From the NCBI GenBank assembly GCA_023150555.1, contig JAKLKQ010000008.1, positions 86,778 to 150,777 of the forward strand: a stretch of DNA of 64,000 nucleotides, in the 5' to 3' direction. The translations under genes and the position numbers were made by a program. Origin of the DNA: Planctomycetota bacterium (GTDB lineage: Bacteria; Planctomycetota; SZUA-567; H5-PLA8). Positions 47,263 through 56,831 of the stretch are shown one piece after another. Under the pieces are notes generated by a model. The model worked only from the letters and a program-made list of their open reading frames with translations. It had not been told where the DNA came from and did no database searches. Numbering within the stretch: position 1 is the first letter of the stretch; every line of letters starts with the position of its first letter.

Positions 47263-48639
47263 TCAACGGCCCAAGCTGCGGCGCAGCGCCTGGACTTCGC
47301 TTCGCAGGTCTTCTTCGCGCTTCATCTGCTCGGTAACTTTACGCACGGCGTGCAGAACCGTGCTGTGGTCGCGGTTGCCGAAGTAGCGCCCGATCTCGGC
47401 AAGGCTTTGGGAGGTCAGGTGCTTGGCGAGGTACATCGCGACGTGGCGGCTGCGCACCAGCGCGGCGTGGCGCTTGGGCGAACGGACCTCGTCGATGCTC
47501 TGGCCGAAGCGCTGCGCGACGACCTCCAGCACTTCGTCGAGCGCCAGCGGGCCTTCGCGCAGGTAGCCCAGTTCGCGCAGGGCAACCTTGGCCAGCTCGG
47601 TGTCGGGGCTGCGGCCTTCGGCGGCGGAGAGCGCGCCCAGCTTGCACACCGTGCCTTCCAGCTCGCGCACGCTGCGTTCGACGCGCATGGCAAGCAGTTC
47701 GACGACGCTGCCGCTCAGCTCCATGCCGCGCTGCCGGGCCTTGGCGCGCAGCTGCTCGACGCGAGTCTCGAACTCCGGCGGCGCCAGGCGCGCGACCAGG
47801 CCGGACTGCAGGCGCGCCTTCAGGCGCTCGTCCAGGCGCGGAAGTTCGCGGGGGTGCACGTTGCAGGTGAAGACCAGTTGGCGGCCGAGGTTCAGCAGGG
47901 CGTCGAAGGTGTGCAGGAACTCGTCCTGGGTCTTCTCCTTGCCGCTGAGGAACTGCAGGTCGTCGATCAGCAGGGCGTGGCAGCGCCGGATCTCGGCGCG
48001 GAACTGCTCCAGGCTGCGGTTGCGCACGGCCTGCACGTACAGGTTCGCAAACTCTTCGCAGGAAAGGGTTTTCACCTTCTGGTGCGGGGCGCGGTCCTGA
48101 AGCGCATGGGCTAACCCTTGCAGCAGATGGGTCTTACCGAGGCCATGGTCGCCGTGCAAAACGAGCGGGTTGTAGATCGCGGCGGGGGTCTCGGCGACGG
48201 CCTGGCAGGCACTGTGAGCCAGACGGTTGCAGGTGCCGACCACGAAGCTGTCCAGCCTGTAAGCGGTGCCGGAGCGCGAGGCGCTGGGCCGCGTGGAGGC
48301 GGCCGAAGGCCCGGCGGGGGTGGCCAGGCGAATCTTCTGGTCGATGATCTCGCCGATGGGGCTGGCGGCGCGGGCGCCGGCCTCGGATTCGGAAGCAGCG
48401 CCGACCTCGATGATCTCGGTGTCGGGCAGCACGGCGTGTGCGGCGGCAAAGAGTTCGTCGCGGTAGTGGCTTTCGATCCAATGCTTTACGTAACGGTTGG
48501 GGGCGAGCAGGCGGAGCTTGCGGTTGCGCCAGTCAACGAGTTGAAGGTGCTGGAACCAGGTGTCGAAGCTTTCCTTGGCGATCGTCGTCTGCAACCGTTC
48601 GCGCAGAATATTCCAGGTTGCAAGTTCGACTTTCGACAC
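47263..48639 (-). CDS. dnaA: chromosomal replication initiator protein DnaA
   Basis: HGDHGLGKTHLLQ, LLIDDLQFLSGKEKTQDEFLHTFDAL, NRDHSTVLHAVRKV. Confidence 0.95.
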   Translation of the reverse strand: MSKVELATWNILRERLQTTIAKESFDTWFQHLQLVDWRNRKLRLLAPNRYVKHWIESHYRDELFAAAHAVLPDTEIIEVGAASESEAGARAASPIGEIIDQKIRLATPAGPSAASTRPSASRSGTAYRLDSFVVGTCNRLAHSACQAVAETPAAIYNPLVLHGDHGLGKTHLLQGLAHALQDRAPHQKVKTLSCEEFANLYVQAVRNRSLEQFRAEIRRCHALLIDDLQFLSGKEKTQDEFLHTFDALLNLGRQLVFTCNVHPRELPRLDERLKARLQSGLVARLAPPEFETRVEQLRAKARQRGMELSGSVVELLAMRVERSVRELEGTVCKLGALSAAEGRSPDTELAKVALRELGYLREGPLALDEVLEVVAQRFGQSIDEVRSPKRHAALVRSRHVAMYLAKHLTSQSLAEIGRYFGNRDHSTVLHAVRKVTEQMKREEDLRSEVQALRRSLGR

Positions 48640-48975
48640 AACGCCCCCCCGAGGCGAGAAACGCGGTCAGCGCTTCTTGCCCGGCTCATTGCCAGATGTT
48701 GATACAATCGGACGCTAGATGGAAATGCCCCCGCCGTCTGCGCCCCTTCGTTGTGAATGATGAGCGGATTCTAAGTACGGGGGGTACCTTGTCAAGACGG
48801 ATTTGAATTTCACGAAAAAATTCTGTTAGCGGTGCTGTTTCTAGGACTTACGCGTCGCAACTTTTCGCTTCGTTTGCGCGTGCGTGCGCGAACTTTTCGC
48901 AACGCGTTGCGGTCTCTTTGCAAGGTGGCATCGATTCGTCAGTTACAAACGGTGGCACGAGAACGCTCGCGCGTG

Positions 48976-50034
48976 TCACGCCGTCGCGTCGCCGGAAATT
49001 TTTTTTAACTCGAGCGAAAGATCCAGCGCGCGCACAGAGTGCGTCAGCGCGCCGATGGAAATCCGGTCGACGCCGCTCGCCGCGACGGATTTCACGTTCT
49101 CGAGCGTCACGCCGCCGCTGGCTTCCAGTAAAGGCCGAGCGCCACGGTCTTTGTACCAGCGCTGGCACCAGCCCACCGCCTCCGTAAGCCCCGCCGCGTC
49201 GAAATTATCGAGCAGAATGTAGTCCGGCGCGCTCTCGCGGCAGACTTTCGCGAGCGCGCGAAGGTCCGTGACTTCGATCATCACCGGAATCTTGCCTTGG
49301 AAGCGTGCCTTTGCCACATTGGCCGCCATCGCCGGACCTCCGGCGCCCCAGAGTGCCAAATGGTTGTCCTTGATCAGCACCATATCGTGCAGCGCGAGCC
49401 GGTGGTTGACGCCGCCGCCGCACTTCACCGCGTATTTTTCCAGATCGCGCCACAACGGCGTCGTCTTGCGCGTGTCCACGATCTTGGCCGAGGTACCTTG
49501 CACCGCTTCGACATACTTCGCGGTCGCTGTCGCGACTCCGGACAGGTGGCAGAGCAGGTTCAGCGCCACGCGTTCGCCGGCCAGCAGTGCGCGCGCGTTG
49601 CCGCGGACCTCCGCGACCGCGTCGCCCGGCGCCACGCGCGTGCCGTCTTTCTTGACGGCCTTCACGCGGATCGCCGAGCCTTCCTTTTTCGCCGCGAGGT
49701 CGCCGACCTGCTGCCAGGAAGTCTGGCCCTGCTGCGCGGCCTCGCTGGCTTCTTGAACTTCCCAGGCCCTGTTCTGAGCGGCGGCCGAAACGAGTTCCTC
49801 GGCCATCTGGAAGACCAGCGTCAAGAGATTGACGCCGCATACGACGCCCGGTGCCTTCGCGAGCACAACCCCTTCCACCTCAAGGTCTTCGGGAATCAAT
49901 GCCGTGCTGGTGACGTCGCCCTGTTCGGGCGTGCCCAGGTCTTCGAGCAGCGCCATGCGCAGCCGGTCGAAGAGCGCCGGTGGCTGCTGGCTCTGTGCCG
50001 GATCGGGCGGCTTGGGAGTGGGGTTCGACGCCAT
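48976..50034 (-). CDS. nadC: nicotinate-nucleotide diphosphorylase (carboxylating)
   Basis: DTRKTTPLWRDLEKYAVKCGGGVNHRLALHDMVLIKDNH; EASGGVTLENV. Confidence 0.94.
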   Translation of the reverse strand: MASNPTPKPPDPAQSQQPPALFDRLRMALLEDLGTPEQGDVTSTALIPEDLEVEGVVLAKAPGVVCGVNLLTLVFQMAEELVSAAAQNRAWEVQEASEAAQQGQTSWQQVGDLAAKKEGSAIRVKAVKKDGTRVAPGDAVAEVRGNARALLAGERVALNLLCHLSGVATATAKYVEAVQGTSAKIVDTRKTTPLWRDLEKYAVKCGGGVNHRLALHDMVLIKDNHLALWGAGGPAMAANVAKARFQGKIPVMIEVTDLRALAKVCRESAPDYILLDNFDAAGLTEAVGWCQRWYKDRGARPLLEASGGVTLENVKSVAASGVDRISIGALTHSVRALDLSLELKKISGDATA

Positions 50035-50164
50035 GATGTGCGGATTCCAGGCCTGCTGACCTCGTGCGGCGACGGCAAATAAATTAGCCTGTTGGCTACC
50101 TGTAGTCTACGAACCTTAGCCTGGCGCGCCTCCCTATATATAAGGAGGCGCCGGAGAGTCCTGC

Positions 50165-51763
50165 GTGCACGAAGAGCAGAAACCAGCCCTGCCGGGAGCC
50201 CCGGTCCGTCTGGGTGGAGGAGTGTGGCTCCTGATGGGGCTGGCCGGGCTGGGTCTGGTCGGGTGCTTCTACCAACTCGCCGGCCTGAGCGCCCGCTTTG
50301 TCTATGGCCAGGGCCATGCCGACCGCCCCATCCTGGAGTTCCTGGCCTGGATGGGCGGAGCGTTTGCAGCCTATGCGGCCGCGTTGTGGGTGATCCTGCG
50401 GGTCGAACGCTTCGCCGGTGTGCGGGCCTTCGGCTGGCCGGGCGCGGCGTGGGTGGTCGCGGCGGGCTTCGCGGCGCGGCTGGCGCTGCTCTACAGCAGC
50501 CCGATCCAGGAGATCGACTACGCGCGGTACCTGTGGGACGGCGCCAGCGTCGTGCACGGCGTCAGCCCCTTCGAGTTCGCACCCGACGAGATCTCGCCGG
50601 GAGAAAACGATGTTGCCTACAGCGAGCGCCAGCTTGCCGATCTCGAGACGCTCCGCGCGCTGCGCACGGAAAGCGCAGACGCCGAACGCACGCAGGCGCG
50701 CATTCATCACCGTGAGGTGCGCACGATCTATCCGCCGCTGGCGCAGGGCGTCTTCGCCCTGTCGTACCTTGTTAAGCCGTGGAGCTTGACCGCACTGCGG
50801 GCGATCTTCCTGCTTTTCGAACTGGCCGCGACTTTGCTGCTCCTGGACACCCTGCGCCGCCTGGGACACTCGGCGATGCGGGCACTGGTCTACGCCTGGT
50901 CGCCGCTGGCCATCAAGGAGCTGGCCAACAGTCCGCACCTGGACTGCATCGCCGTCTTCTGCATCGCCTTGGCGGCCTGGGCGTGGGTGGCCGGGCACGG
51001 CAAGACCGTCTTCGTGGCGCTGGGCCTGGGCGTGCTGGCCAAGACCTGGCCGGCGGTGCTGGTGCCCGCGGCCTTGGTGGCGATTGCGCGGCACACCGGG
51101 TTCGCGCAGGCCTTCTGGGGCCTGATCTTCTTCCTGTTTACCGTGAGTCTCGGCTACGCGCCGTTCGTGGCGTGGTCGGGCGAACGGGTCTTCGAAGGCC
51201 ACGTCGCGTTCGCGACGGGATGGGCCATCAACGGCAGCCTCTTTCCGCTATCGCGCTGGCTGGCCGGGCTCGCGGTGGGCGGGGAGACGCAGTGGACGGT
51301 GGGTGCAGTCGCAATGCCCGCGGCGGAGCTGCTGGCGCGAGGCGTTTGCGCCGGGATAGGCGTCGCGGTCGTGCTGGCGACGGCCCTATGGCCGGAACGC
51401 GAGCCGAGTCCGAGGAGCCTGCTCGGGCGCTGGCTGGCGGTCACCGCGGCGCTCTTTCTGCTCGCGCCCACGGGCAATCCCTGGTACGCGACGTGGCTGC
51501 TGCCGCTTATGTGCGTCTATCCGCTGCGCGGGCTGGTGCTGCTGACAGGCCTGCTGCCGTTGCACTACCTGCACTTCTTCTTCGACTACCAGGACCACTG
51601 CTACACGCCGGAGCAGGCCAGTAGCGAATTCACGATGGTCCAGTGGATCGAGTATCTTCCGGTCTACCTGGTGCTGATGCTGGATTGGGTGGCGTGGCGA
51701 CGGGCGCGGGCGAAGGACGCATCGGGCGGTGTCACCCGCGGCGGCCCCATACGTGCTGCGTGA
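50165..51763 (+). CDS. multi-TM glycosyltransferase-like membrane protein (GT87/DUF2029-like)
   Basis: About 10 hydrophobic segments; PIQEIDYARYLWDGASVVHGVSPFEF is typical of polyprenyl-phosphate glycosyltransferases. Confidence 0.72.
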   Translation: MHEEQKPALPGAPVRLGGGVWLLMGLAGLGLVGCFYQLAGLSARFVYGQGHADRPILEFLAWMGGAFAAYAAALWVILRVERFAGVRAFGWPGAAWVVAAGFAARLALLYSSPIQEIDYARYLWDGASVVHGVSPFEFAPDEISPGENDVAYSERQLADLETLRALRTESADAERTQARIHHREVRTIYPPLAQGVFALSYLVKPWSLTALRAIFLLFELAATLLLLDTLRRLGHSAMRALVYAWSPLAIKELANSPHLDCIAVFCIALAAWAWVAGHGKTVFVALGLGVLAKTWPAVLVPAALVAIARHTGFAQAFWGLIFFLFTVSLGYAPFVAWSGERVFEGHVAFATGWAINGSLFPLSRWLAGLAVGGETQWTVGAVAMPAAELLARGVCAGIGVAVVLATALWPEREPSPRSLLGRWLAVTAALFLLAPTGNPWYATWLLPLMCVYPLRGLVLLTGLLPLHYLHFFFDYQDHCYTPEQASSEFTMVQWIEYLPVYLVLMLDWVAWRRARAKDASGGVTRGGPIRAA

Positions 51764-52157
51764 GGTAGAAGAACCAGCCCATCAGCGCGCCCAGCACCAG
51801 CACGATGCCCAGCAACTGCGCCAGATTGAAACGAATCTCCCAACGCACGTGGGTGGGGCGGCCCCAGAAATCCGCACCGCGCGGAACGCGCTTGTAGATC
51901 AGGCATACGATCAGCAGCGCCGCGAAGAAGACCGGCGCGAATTCCGGGTGCTTCAGCACCATCAACGACGGTCCCAGCGCCATCAGCAGCACGACGCCTT
52001 TCGCCCAGCCCGGTACGTCGCTGCCTTGCGGCGCTCGTCCGAGCTGCCGGTGCATGCTGTCCAGGACCACCGCCAGGATGAGCGCCAGCAACCCGAGAAT
52101 GCTCGCGATGCCCAGAATCGAGAGCAGGATCCAGGGGAGCTGCGCGCCAGTCTCCAT
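51732..52157 (-). CDS. small integral membrane protein
   Basis: Several TM; convergent 32-bp overlap with previous gene. Confidence 0.6.
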   Translation of the reverse strand: METGAQLPWILLSILGIASILGLLALILAVVLDSMHRQLGRAPQGSDVPGWAKGVVLLMALGPSLMVLKHPEFAPVFFAALLIVCLIYKRVPRGADFWGRPTHVRWEIRFNLAQLLGIVLVLGALMGWFFYLTQHVWGRRG

Positions 52158-52163
52158 ACGGCT

Positions 52164-54545
52164 TCAGCCGATGCGCTCGAGCCGGTAGCCGCCGGGGTTC
52201 TGCACCTCCACCGCGTAGCCGGCGGGCACCTCCAGGCGGTAGCGCAGCCGGCGCCCTGTGCGGGTCCAGCGCAAGCGGATCGCGCCGCCGGGGGTGGGCA
52301 GACTGCCCTCGCACCAGGCCAGGTCCTGAGGCGCGAAGCGCACGGTCACTTTTCGGTTCAGGATGTCGACGGTACCCAGGCCCAAGGCATCGCGGAAGAG
52401 CGCGTGGCAGAGGTGCCCGGCGAAGCCGTGGTTGCAGCTGGCGGTATCGCCCATGAACTCCCACAGCGTGCCGGTGCGCTCGGCCATGTAATGGTAGTAC
52501 CCCAGCGCTTCGCCCAGGAACTGCTTGCAGCGCCCGTACCGCGACAGCACCTCCAGGCGCAGGATATTCCCGATAAAAGCATTAGCGAAATGAATCTCCT
52601 TGTACCTCTTGGTCTTATGCCTTTCGGGTCCGAAAATGGAGCATAATACGCGCCACAGGCCGGGGTGCAGCCTCGGGGTGGCGACGCCGAAGAAGAAGGC
52701 GTAGTACTGGCAGACCTCCGTGCGATTGCGCGTGACCTTCAGGCGCTTGCCTTCTCGGGTTGCGTTGTCCACGAAGAATTGCCCGTCGAAGGACTGCCGG
52801 CGGATCACCCCGCGCAGGCGTTCGGCCTCCCGGACCCACGCGCGCCGCCCGTACAGGCGCCCCGCGGCCTCCAGGGCGCCCAGGTAGACCATGTTGGTGG
52901 GGTAGTTTACGTCCTGCAGGAACGTGTTCGCCTTGGACCACTCGACGAAGATCCAGCTCTCCAGCTTCTCCAGCAGGCCCGATTCGTTGCGGAAGCGTTC
53001 GAAGTACTTGAAGAGTTTCTCGACGCGGACCTTCAGTGCGTCCACCAGGGCGCGGTCGCCGGTGCGCGCGAAGTATTCCTCCAGCTCGACGACGAACCAG
53101 AGCGCCCAGTTGGGGATGAAGCGTCCGTCGCGCTGCTCGCCGGGGTAGCACATCGGCAGCATGCCGTCGGGGAGGGGCGCGAAGCGCTTGGGCAGCGCGT
53201 AGTTCTCCAGGAAGTTGCGCTCGACCTTCGCGTGCCCGCTCAGGGCCATCCCCGCGCGCGCGGTGAAGAAGCTGTCGCACAGCCAGCCGGCGCGTTCGCG
53301 GGAGGGGCAGTCCATCAGCACGTCGGTGGCGTTCTGGCGGTAGGTCTCGCGCGCAGCTTCGAAGACCAGGCTCACGCGCGGATCGCTGCACGCGAAACTT
53401 GCCTCGAAGACGTCCGGCGCGGCGTATTCGCGCAGATGCACGGCCTCGACCGTGCAGCTTCCGCGCACGCACATCGACTTCACGGTGCGCAGGGTGTAGG
53501 GCTCCTGGGACTCGAGATCGTAGATCCCCGGGGCCAGGTCGTACTGCACGGCGCTGCAGGCCCCCAGGCGGCGCCAGTTGACGTCGCCGTCCTGCACCAG
53601 CTCGTCGAAGGTGAAGATCACCCGCGCGGCGCGGTGGCAGGTCACGCGCGCGCCGATGAAGCCGGTGCGGTTGACGCCGAAGTCCCAGACCGCGAAGCGT
53701 CTCGCGGCCAGGCGCTTTGGCGTGACGCGGGCGGCCGGACCCTTCAGCTTGCGCAAGCTTCTGGTGGGCATGCCCTGCAGGTCGGTCGAGAGCACCTGCG
53801 CGAGCTCTTTCTCCGGATAGCCGTCCAGCAGCGGACCGATCTTGGTGACGGCGCGGTCCTTCCAGAGGTCCTTCACCTTCGCGCCGACGGAAAAGCTCCC
53901 TTCGCTGACGACCCGCCCCGGCGCGCGGCATTCGAAGGTCGGGAAGGGCACGCCGCGCGCGATCAGGCGTTTGGGGCGCTGCGTGGCCAGAGCTATTGCA
54001 CGGAAGGGCGCTTTCGGGTTTGTACGCCAGGCATCGTAACTCGGGCGCAGGCGGTAGAGTTCCACGAAGGGGCGCTGGAAGCTGTAGCGCTGCGCCTTCT
54101 GCACGCGCTCGGCGAGTATCTTCGCCTGGAAGCGCCTGCCTTGCCCGCCGGTGCTGGCCGCCACGCGCCCGTCCGTCTCGACCTCGGCCTGCAGGAAGGA
54201 CGGATGCCGGATGGTGTAGTACCCGCACGCGTAGTAGCCGCAGACCTCGACGGCGACGATGTTCGCGCCTGCGTTCAGGTGGCCGTCCAGCGGCCATTCG
54301 TCGACGCGGAAGAAGTCCTTCGGCCCGCGCGCGGGGCCGTGGCCCAGGTAGGCCCCGTTGACGTAGATGCGGTAATGGGTGGCGCCGGTGCAGCGCAGCA
54401 CGGCGTGGCGCGGCACCTGTGCCAGGTTGAAGACGGCGCGGAAGCCGGCGGTGACGTTGACCTCGCGCTCGCGTCCTCTCGGCCAGACGGGCTTGGCGGA
54501 GACGAAGCGCGGCGCAGCGGAGGCAGGCGGACGATCGGAAGGCAC
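52164..54545 (-). CDS. GH78-like (alpha-L-rhamnosidase-like) protein
   Basis: GTG start preceded by AGGAG; GATHYRIYVNGAYLGHGPARG, DVLMDCPSRERAGWLCDSFFTARA. Confidence 0.8.
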   Translation of the reverse strand: MPSDRPPASAAPRFVSAKPVWPRGREREVNVTAGFRAVFNLAQVPRHAVLRCTGATHYRIYVNGAYLGHGPARGPKDFFRVDEWPLDGHLNAGANIVAVEVCGYYACGYYTIRHPSFLQAEVETDGRVAASTGGQGRRFQAKILAERVQKAQRYSFQRPFVELYRLRPSYDAWRTNPKAPFRAIALATQRPKRLIARGVPFPTFECRAPGRVVSEGSFSVGAKVKDLWKDRAVTKIGPLLDGYPEKELAQVLSTDLQGMPTRSLRKLKGPAARVTPKRLAARRFAVWDFGVNRTGFIGARVTCHRAARVIFTFDELVQDGDVNWRRLGACSAVQYDLAPGIYDLESQEPYTLRTVKSMCVRGSCTVEAVHLREYAAPDVFEASFACSDPRVSLVFEAARETYRQNATDVLMDCPSRERAGWLCDSFFTARAGMALSGHAKVERNFLENYALPKRFAPLPDGMLPMCYPGEQRDGRFIPNWALWFVVELEEYFARTGDRALVDALKVRVEKLFKYFERFRNESGLLEKLESWIFVEWSKANTFLQDVNYPTNMVYLGALEAAGRLYGRRAWVREAERLRGVIRRQSFDGQFFVDNATREGKRLKVTRNRTEVCQYYAFFFGVATPRLHPGLWRVLCSIFGPERHKTKRYKEIHFANAFIGNILRLEVLSRYGRCKQFLGEALGYYHYMAERTGTLWEFMGDTASCNHGFAGHLCHALFRDALGLGTVDILNRKVTVRFAPQDLAWCEGSLPTPGGAIRLRWTRTGRRLRYRLEVPAGYAVEVQNPGGYRLERIG

Positions 54546-54631
54546 GGGGATCTCCTGGCGAGCTTGGATCGAAAGGGCGAGCGGGATTATCAGGCGAGAG
54601 TGCGGCGAAACGCAACGGCAGGAACGCGAAA

Positions 54632-55054
54632 CTACAGCGACAAACTCTTCAGGCGGTTCAAGGTGATCACGAAGGTCCTGAGGTCCGCGGATTCCTCGGT
54701 GATGGGGTAGGTCAGGTCCTGGCCTTGCACGCGGAGCGTGAGGATCTGCTCGTAGGCGCCGATGACCCCGAAGAGGACCAGAAGGCCGCCGGCGATGTAG
54801 CCCGCCCACACCGCCCCGGGATGCCGCCAATGCTCGGCGGCCGCGTAGACCAGCGCGCCGCCGGCCGCAACGAAGACCAGGGCCATGCGGCTGATGCGGC
54901 TGCCGGCCTCGGCCTTCTCGATCTCCTTCAGGCCGAAGCGCCCCACCACGGTGCCGTTGGGTGCCTTCTTGATGAGTTGCCCGTTTTCGATCGCGAGCCC
55001 CGATTTGTCGAGCGCGATGCGTTCGGGCGATTCGCCGAAGGCGGTCTCTTCCAT
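54632..55054 (-). CDS. two-TM hypothetical protein
   Basis: Central hydrophobic hairpin flanked by PH-like beta-rich ends. Confidence 0.62.
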   Translation of the reverse strand: MEETAFGESPERIALDKSGLAIENGQLIKKAPNGTVVGRFGLKEIEKAEAGSRISRMALVFVAAGGALVYAAAEHWRHPGAVWAGYIAGGLLVLFGVIGAYEQILTLRVQGQDLTYPITEESADLRTFVITLNRLKSLSL

Positions 55055-55115
55055 GGGCTGGGGCCTCCCTTCTTTTCGGAGGCGTGAGCGTACCTGATTG
55101 CAGGAATGTGGACAA

Positions 55116-55151
55116 AAGAAAACGGCGCCGGGCTTTCAATCCCGGCGCCGT
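55116..55151 (-). terminator. terminator of PFOR operon
   Basis: ACGGCGCCGGG-CTTTCAAT-CCCGGCGCCGT perfect 11-bp stem, TTTTCTTTT on the minus strand. Confidence 0.88.
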
Positions 55152-55179
55152 TTCAGCTCGTCCGTTCCAGCGGGTGTGC

Positions 55180-56787
55180 TTAACGAAGGCCGGCCAGTTC
55201 CTGGAGCGTGTGCCAGTTGCGCAGGCGGTCTTCCTGGCTGCGCAGCAGCGTGGGGCTGGGGCTGCCTTCCTTGTCGAAGTGCTTGGCGAAGCGCCCCTCG
55301 GTGCGGGCGAAGTAGACGAAGTCCATGGGTTCGCCGGTCTTGGGGTTATTGTACCAGTCGTCCTTCATGGCCGGGTTGCCGGCGAGGCTCATGCGCTTGG
55401 CGATGGTGTCGCCCTTGCGGGGATCGTACATGATCAGCGGGAAGGCGCGGGAGTCGACGGCCAGGCGGGCCTGGTGGCCGGCCATGTTGTCGGCGACGCC
55501 GTGCTCGGGCTGGCAGGTCGTAAAGACGTTGACCACGGCCGGGCCTTCGAACTCGTTGGCGGCGAAGATGGCCTTGTAGAAGTGGTTGATGTGCGCGCAG
55601 GTGGTCTGCGCGACCATGGTCTCGGGGTGCATCATGCAGATGGTGGCCAGTTCCTTGCGGCGCTCCTGCTTGCCGCCCAGGGCCTTGCCGTGGGCCGACA
55701 TCTTGGTCTCCTGGCCCGTGTAGGTGCTGGTGGAGGCCTGGCCGCCGGTGTTGCTGTAGACCTGCGTATCGAGGACCAGGACGTTGATGTTCATGCCGCT
55801 GGCGAGCATGCGGGAGAGCGACTGGAAGCCGATGTCGTTCATCGCGCCGTCGCCGCCGATGACCCAGATCTTCTTGCCGGACCAGCCCAGCTGGTCCCAG
55901 CGCGCGCGCACGCCCATGGCGTCGGCGGGGCCGTTCTCGAAGAGGCTGTTGGTCCAGGGCACCAGGTACGGGTTGTAGGGGTAGGTGCTGGTGTACACCG
56001 TGTTGCAGCCGGTGCTGGCGACCAGGCCGATGTTCTTGGCGCCGTGGGCGAAGCCCGTGGCGGCCAGCATCATGCGCAGCGCGGTGGCTTCGCCGCAGCC
56101 GGCGCAGGAACCCGCGCCGCCGACGTACAGCAGGCTGCGTTCGGCCAACATCATGTCGCTGACCAGGCGCTCGTTGATGTAGGTGGGCGAAGTCTCGGGC
56201 ATGCGGCGGTACACCTGGAAGTCCTTCGCGAAGGTCTTCATGTTTTCGTCGGTCTTCTTGATCATCTTCAGCGCCGCGTGGCTGCCGCAGACTTCGACGC
56301 ACTCGGCGCAGCCCTTGCACTTCGTGGGATCGATGAAGATGCCGAAGAGGCCCGGTTCCTTCTTCTGTTTCTCGTAGGTGGTGTAGTACTTCTGGGTCTT
56401 GGCGAAGGTGTTCTTGACGTGTTCCTTGTAGGCCGCGTCGTTGTGGTTGCCCAGTTCCTTCTCCAGGCCCGCGGCGTCGGTGATCTTGCCCAGGATGGCC
56501 GTATCGGGGCACTCGATCACGCACTCCATGCAGCCGACGCAGTTGGCCGGGATGAACTCGGGGATCTCCGGCGCGATGTAGCTGAAGTCGCGCAGGGCGC
56601 CGGTGCCGGCGGCGACCAGGCTGCGCGCGACGTCGCGGTCGGCCTCCAGGCCCTTCTCGGCGCTCCCGTCGTTGTAGGCGCCCATCACGCGCTCGTTGAA
56701 ATCGTCGAGGTCGATGGCGGGCTCGTCGATGTGGCTTGGCGCGGTGCTGTGTACGGGGACATCCGCGGCGGCTTGTTCGGGTGCCAT
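55180..56787 (-). CDS. pyruvate:ferredoxin oxidoreductase, delta+beta (ferredoxin/TPP) part
   Basis: CVGCMECVIECPD, CKGCAECVEVC, GDGAMNDIGFQSLSRMLASGMNINVLVLDTQVYSNTGGQAS. Confidence 0.9.
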   Translation of the reverse strand: MAPEQAAADVPVHSTAPSHIDEPAIDLDDFNERVMGAYNDGSAEKGLEADRDVARSLVAAGTGALRDFSYIAPEIPEFIPANCVGCMECVIECPDTAILGKITDAAGLEKELGNHNDAAYKEHVKNTFAKTQKYYTTYEKQKKEPGLFGIFIDPTKCKGCAECVEVCGSHAALKMIKKTDENMKTFAKDFQVYRRMPETSPTYINERLVSDMMLAERSLLYVGGAGSCAGCGEATALRMMLAATGFAHGAKNIGLVASTGCNTVYTSTYPYNPYLVPWTNSLFENGPADAMGVRARWDQLGWSGKKIWVIGGDGAMNDIGFQSLSRMLASGMNINVLVLDTQVYSNTGGQASTSTYTGQETKMSAHGKALGGKQERRKELATICMMHPETMVAQTTCAHINHFYKAIFAANEFEGPAVVNVFTTCQPEHGVADNMAGHQARLAVDSRAFPLIMYDPRKGDTIAKRMSLAGNPAMKDDWYNNPKTGEPMDFVYFARTEGRFAKHFDKEGSPSPTLLRSQEDRLRNWHTLQELAGLR

Positions 56788-56831
56788 GGCTCGTGGTCTC
56801 CTGCTTCTGTGCGGGTCCTGTGAACCTTCGG

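Noticed and set aside
52665-54710. 681-aa plus-strand ORF
   Set aside because: Antisense of the GH78-like gene; no recognisable domain.
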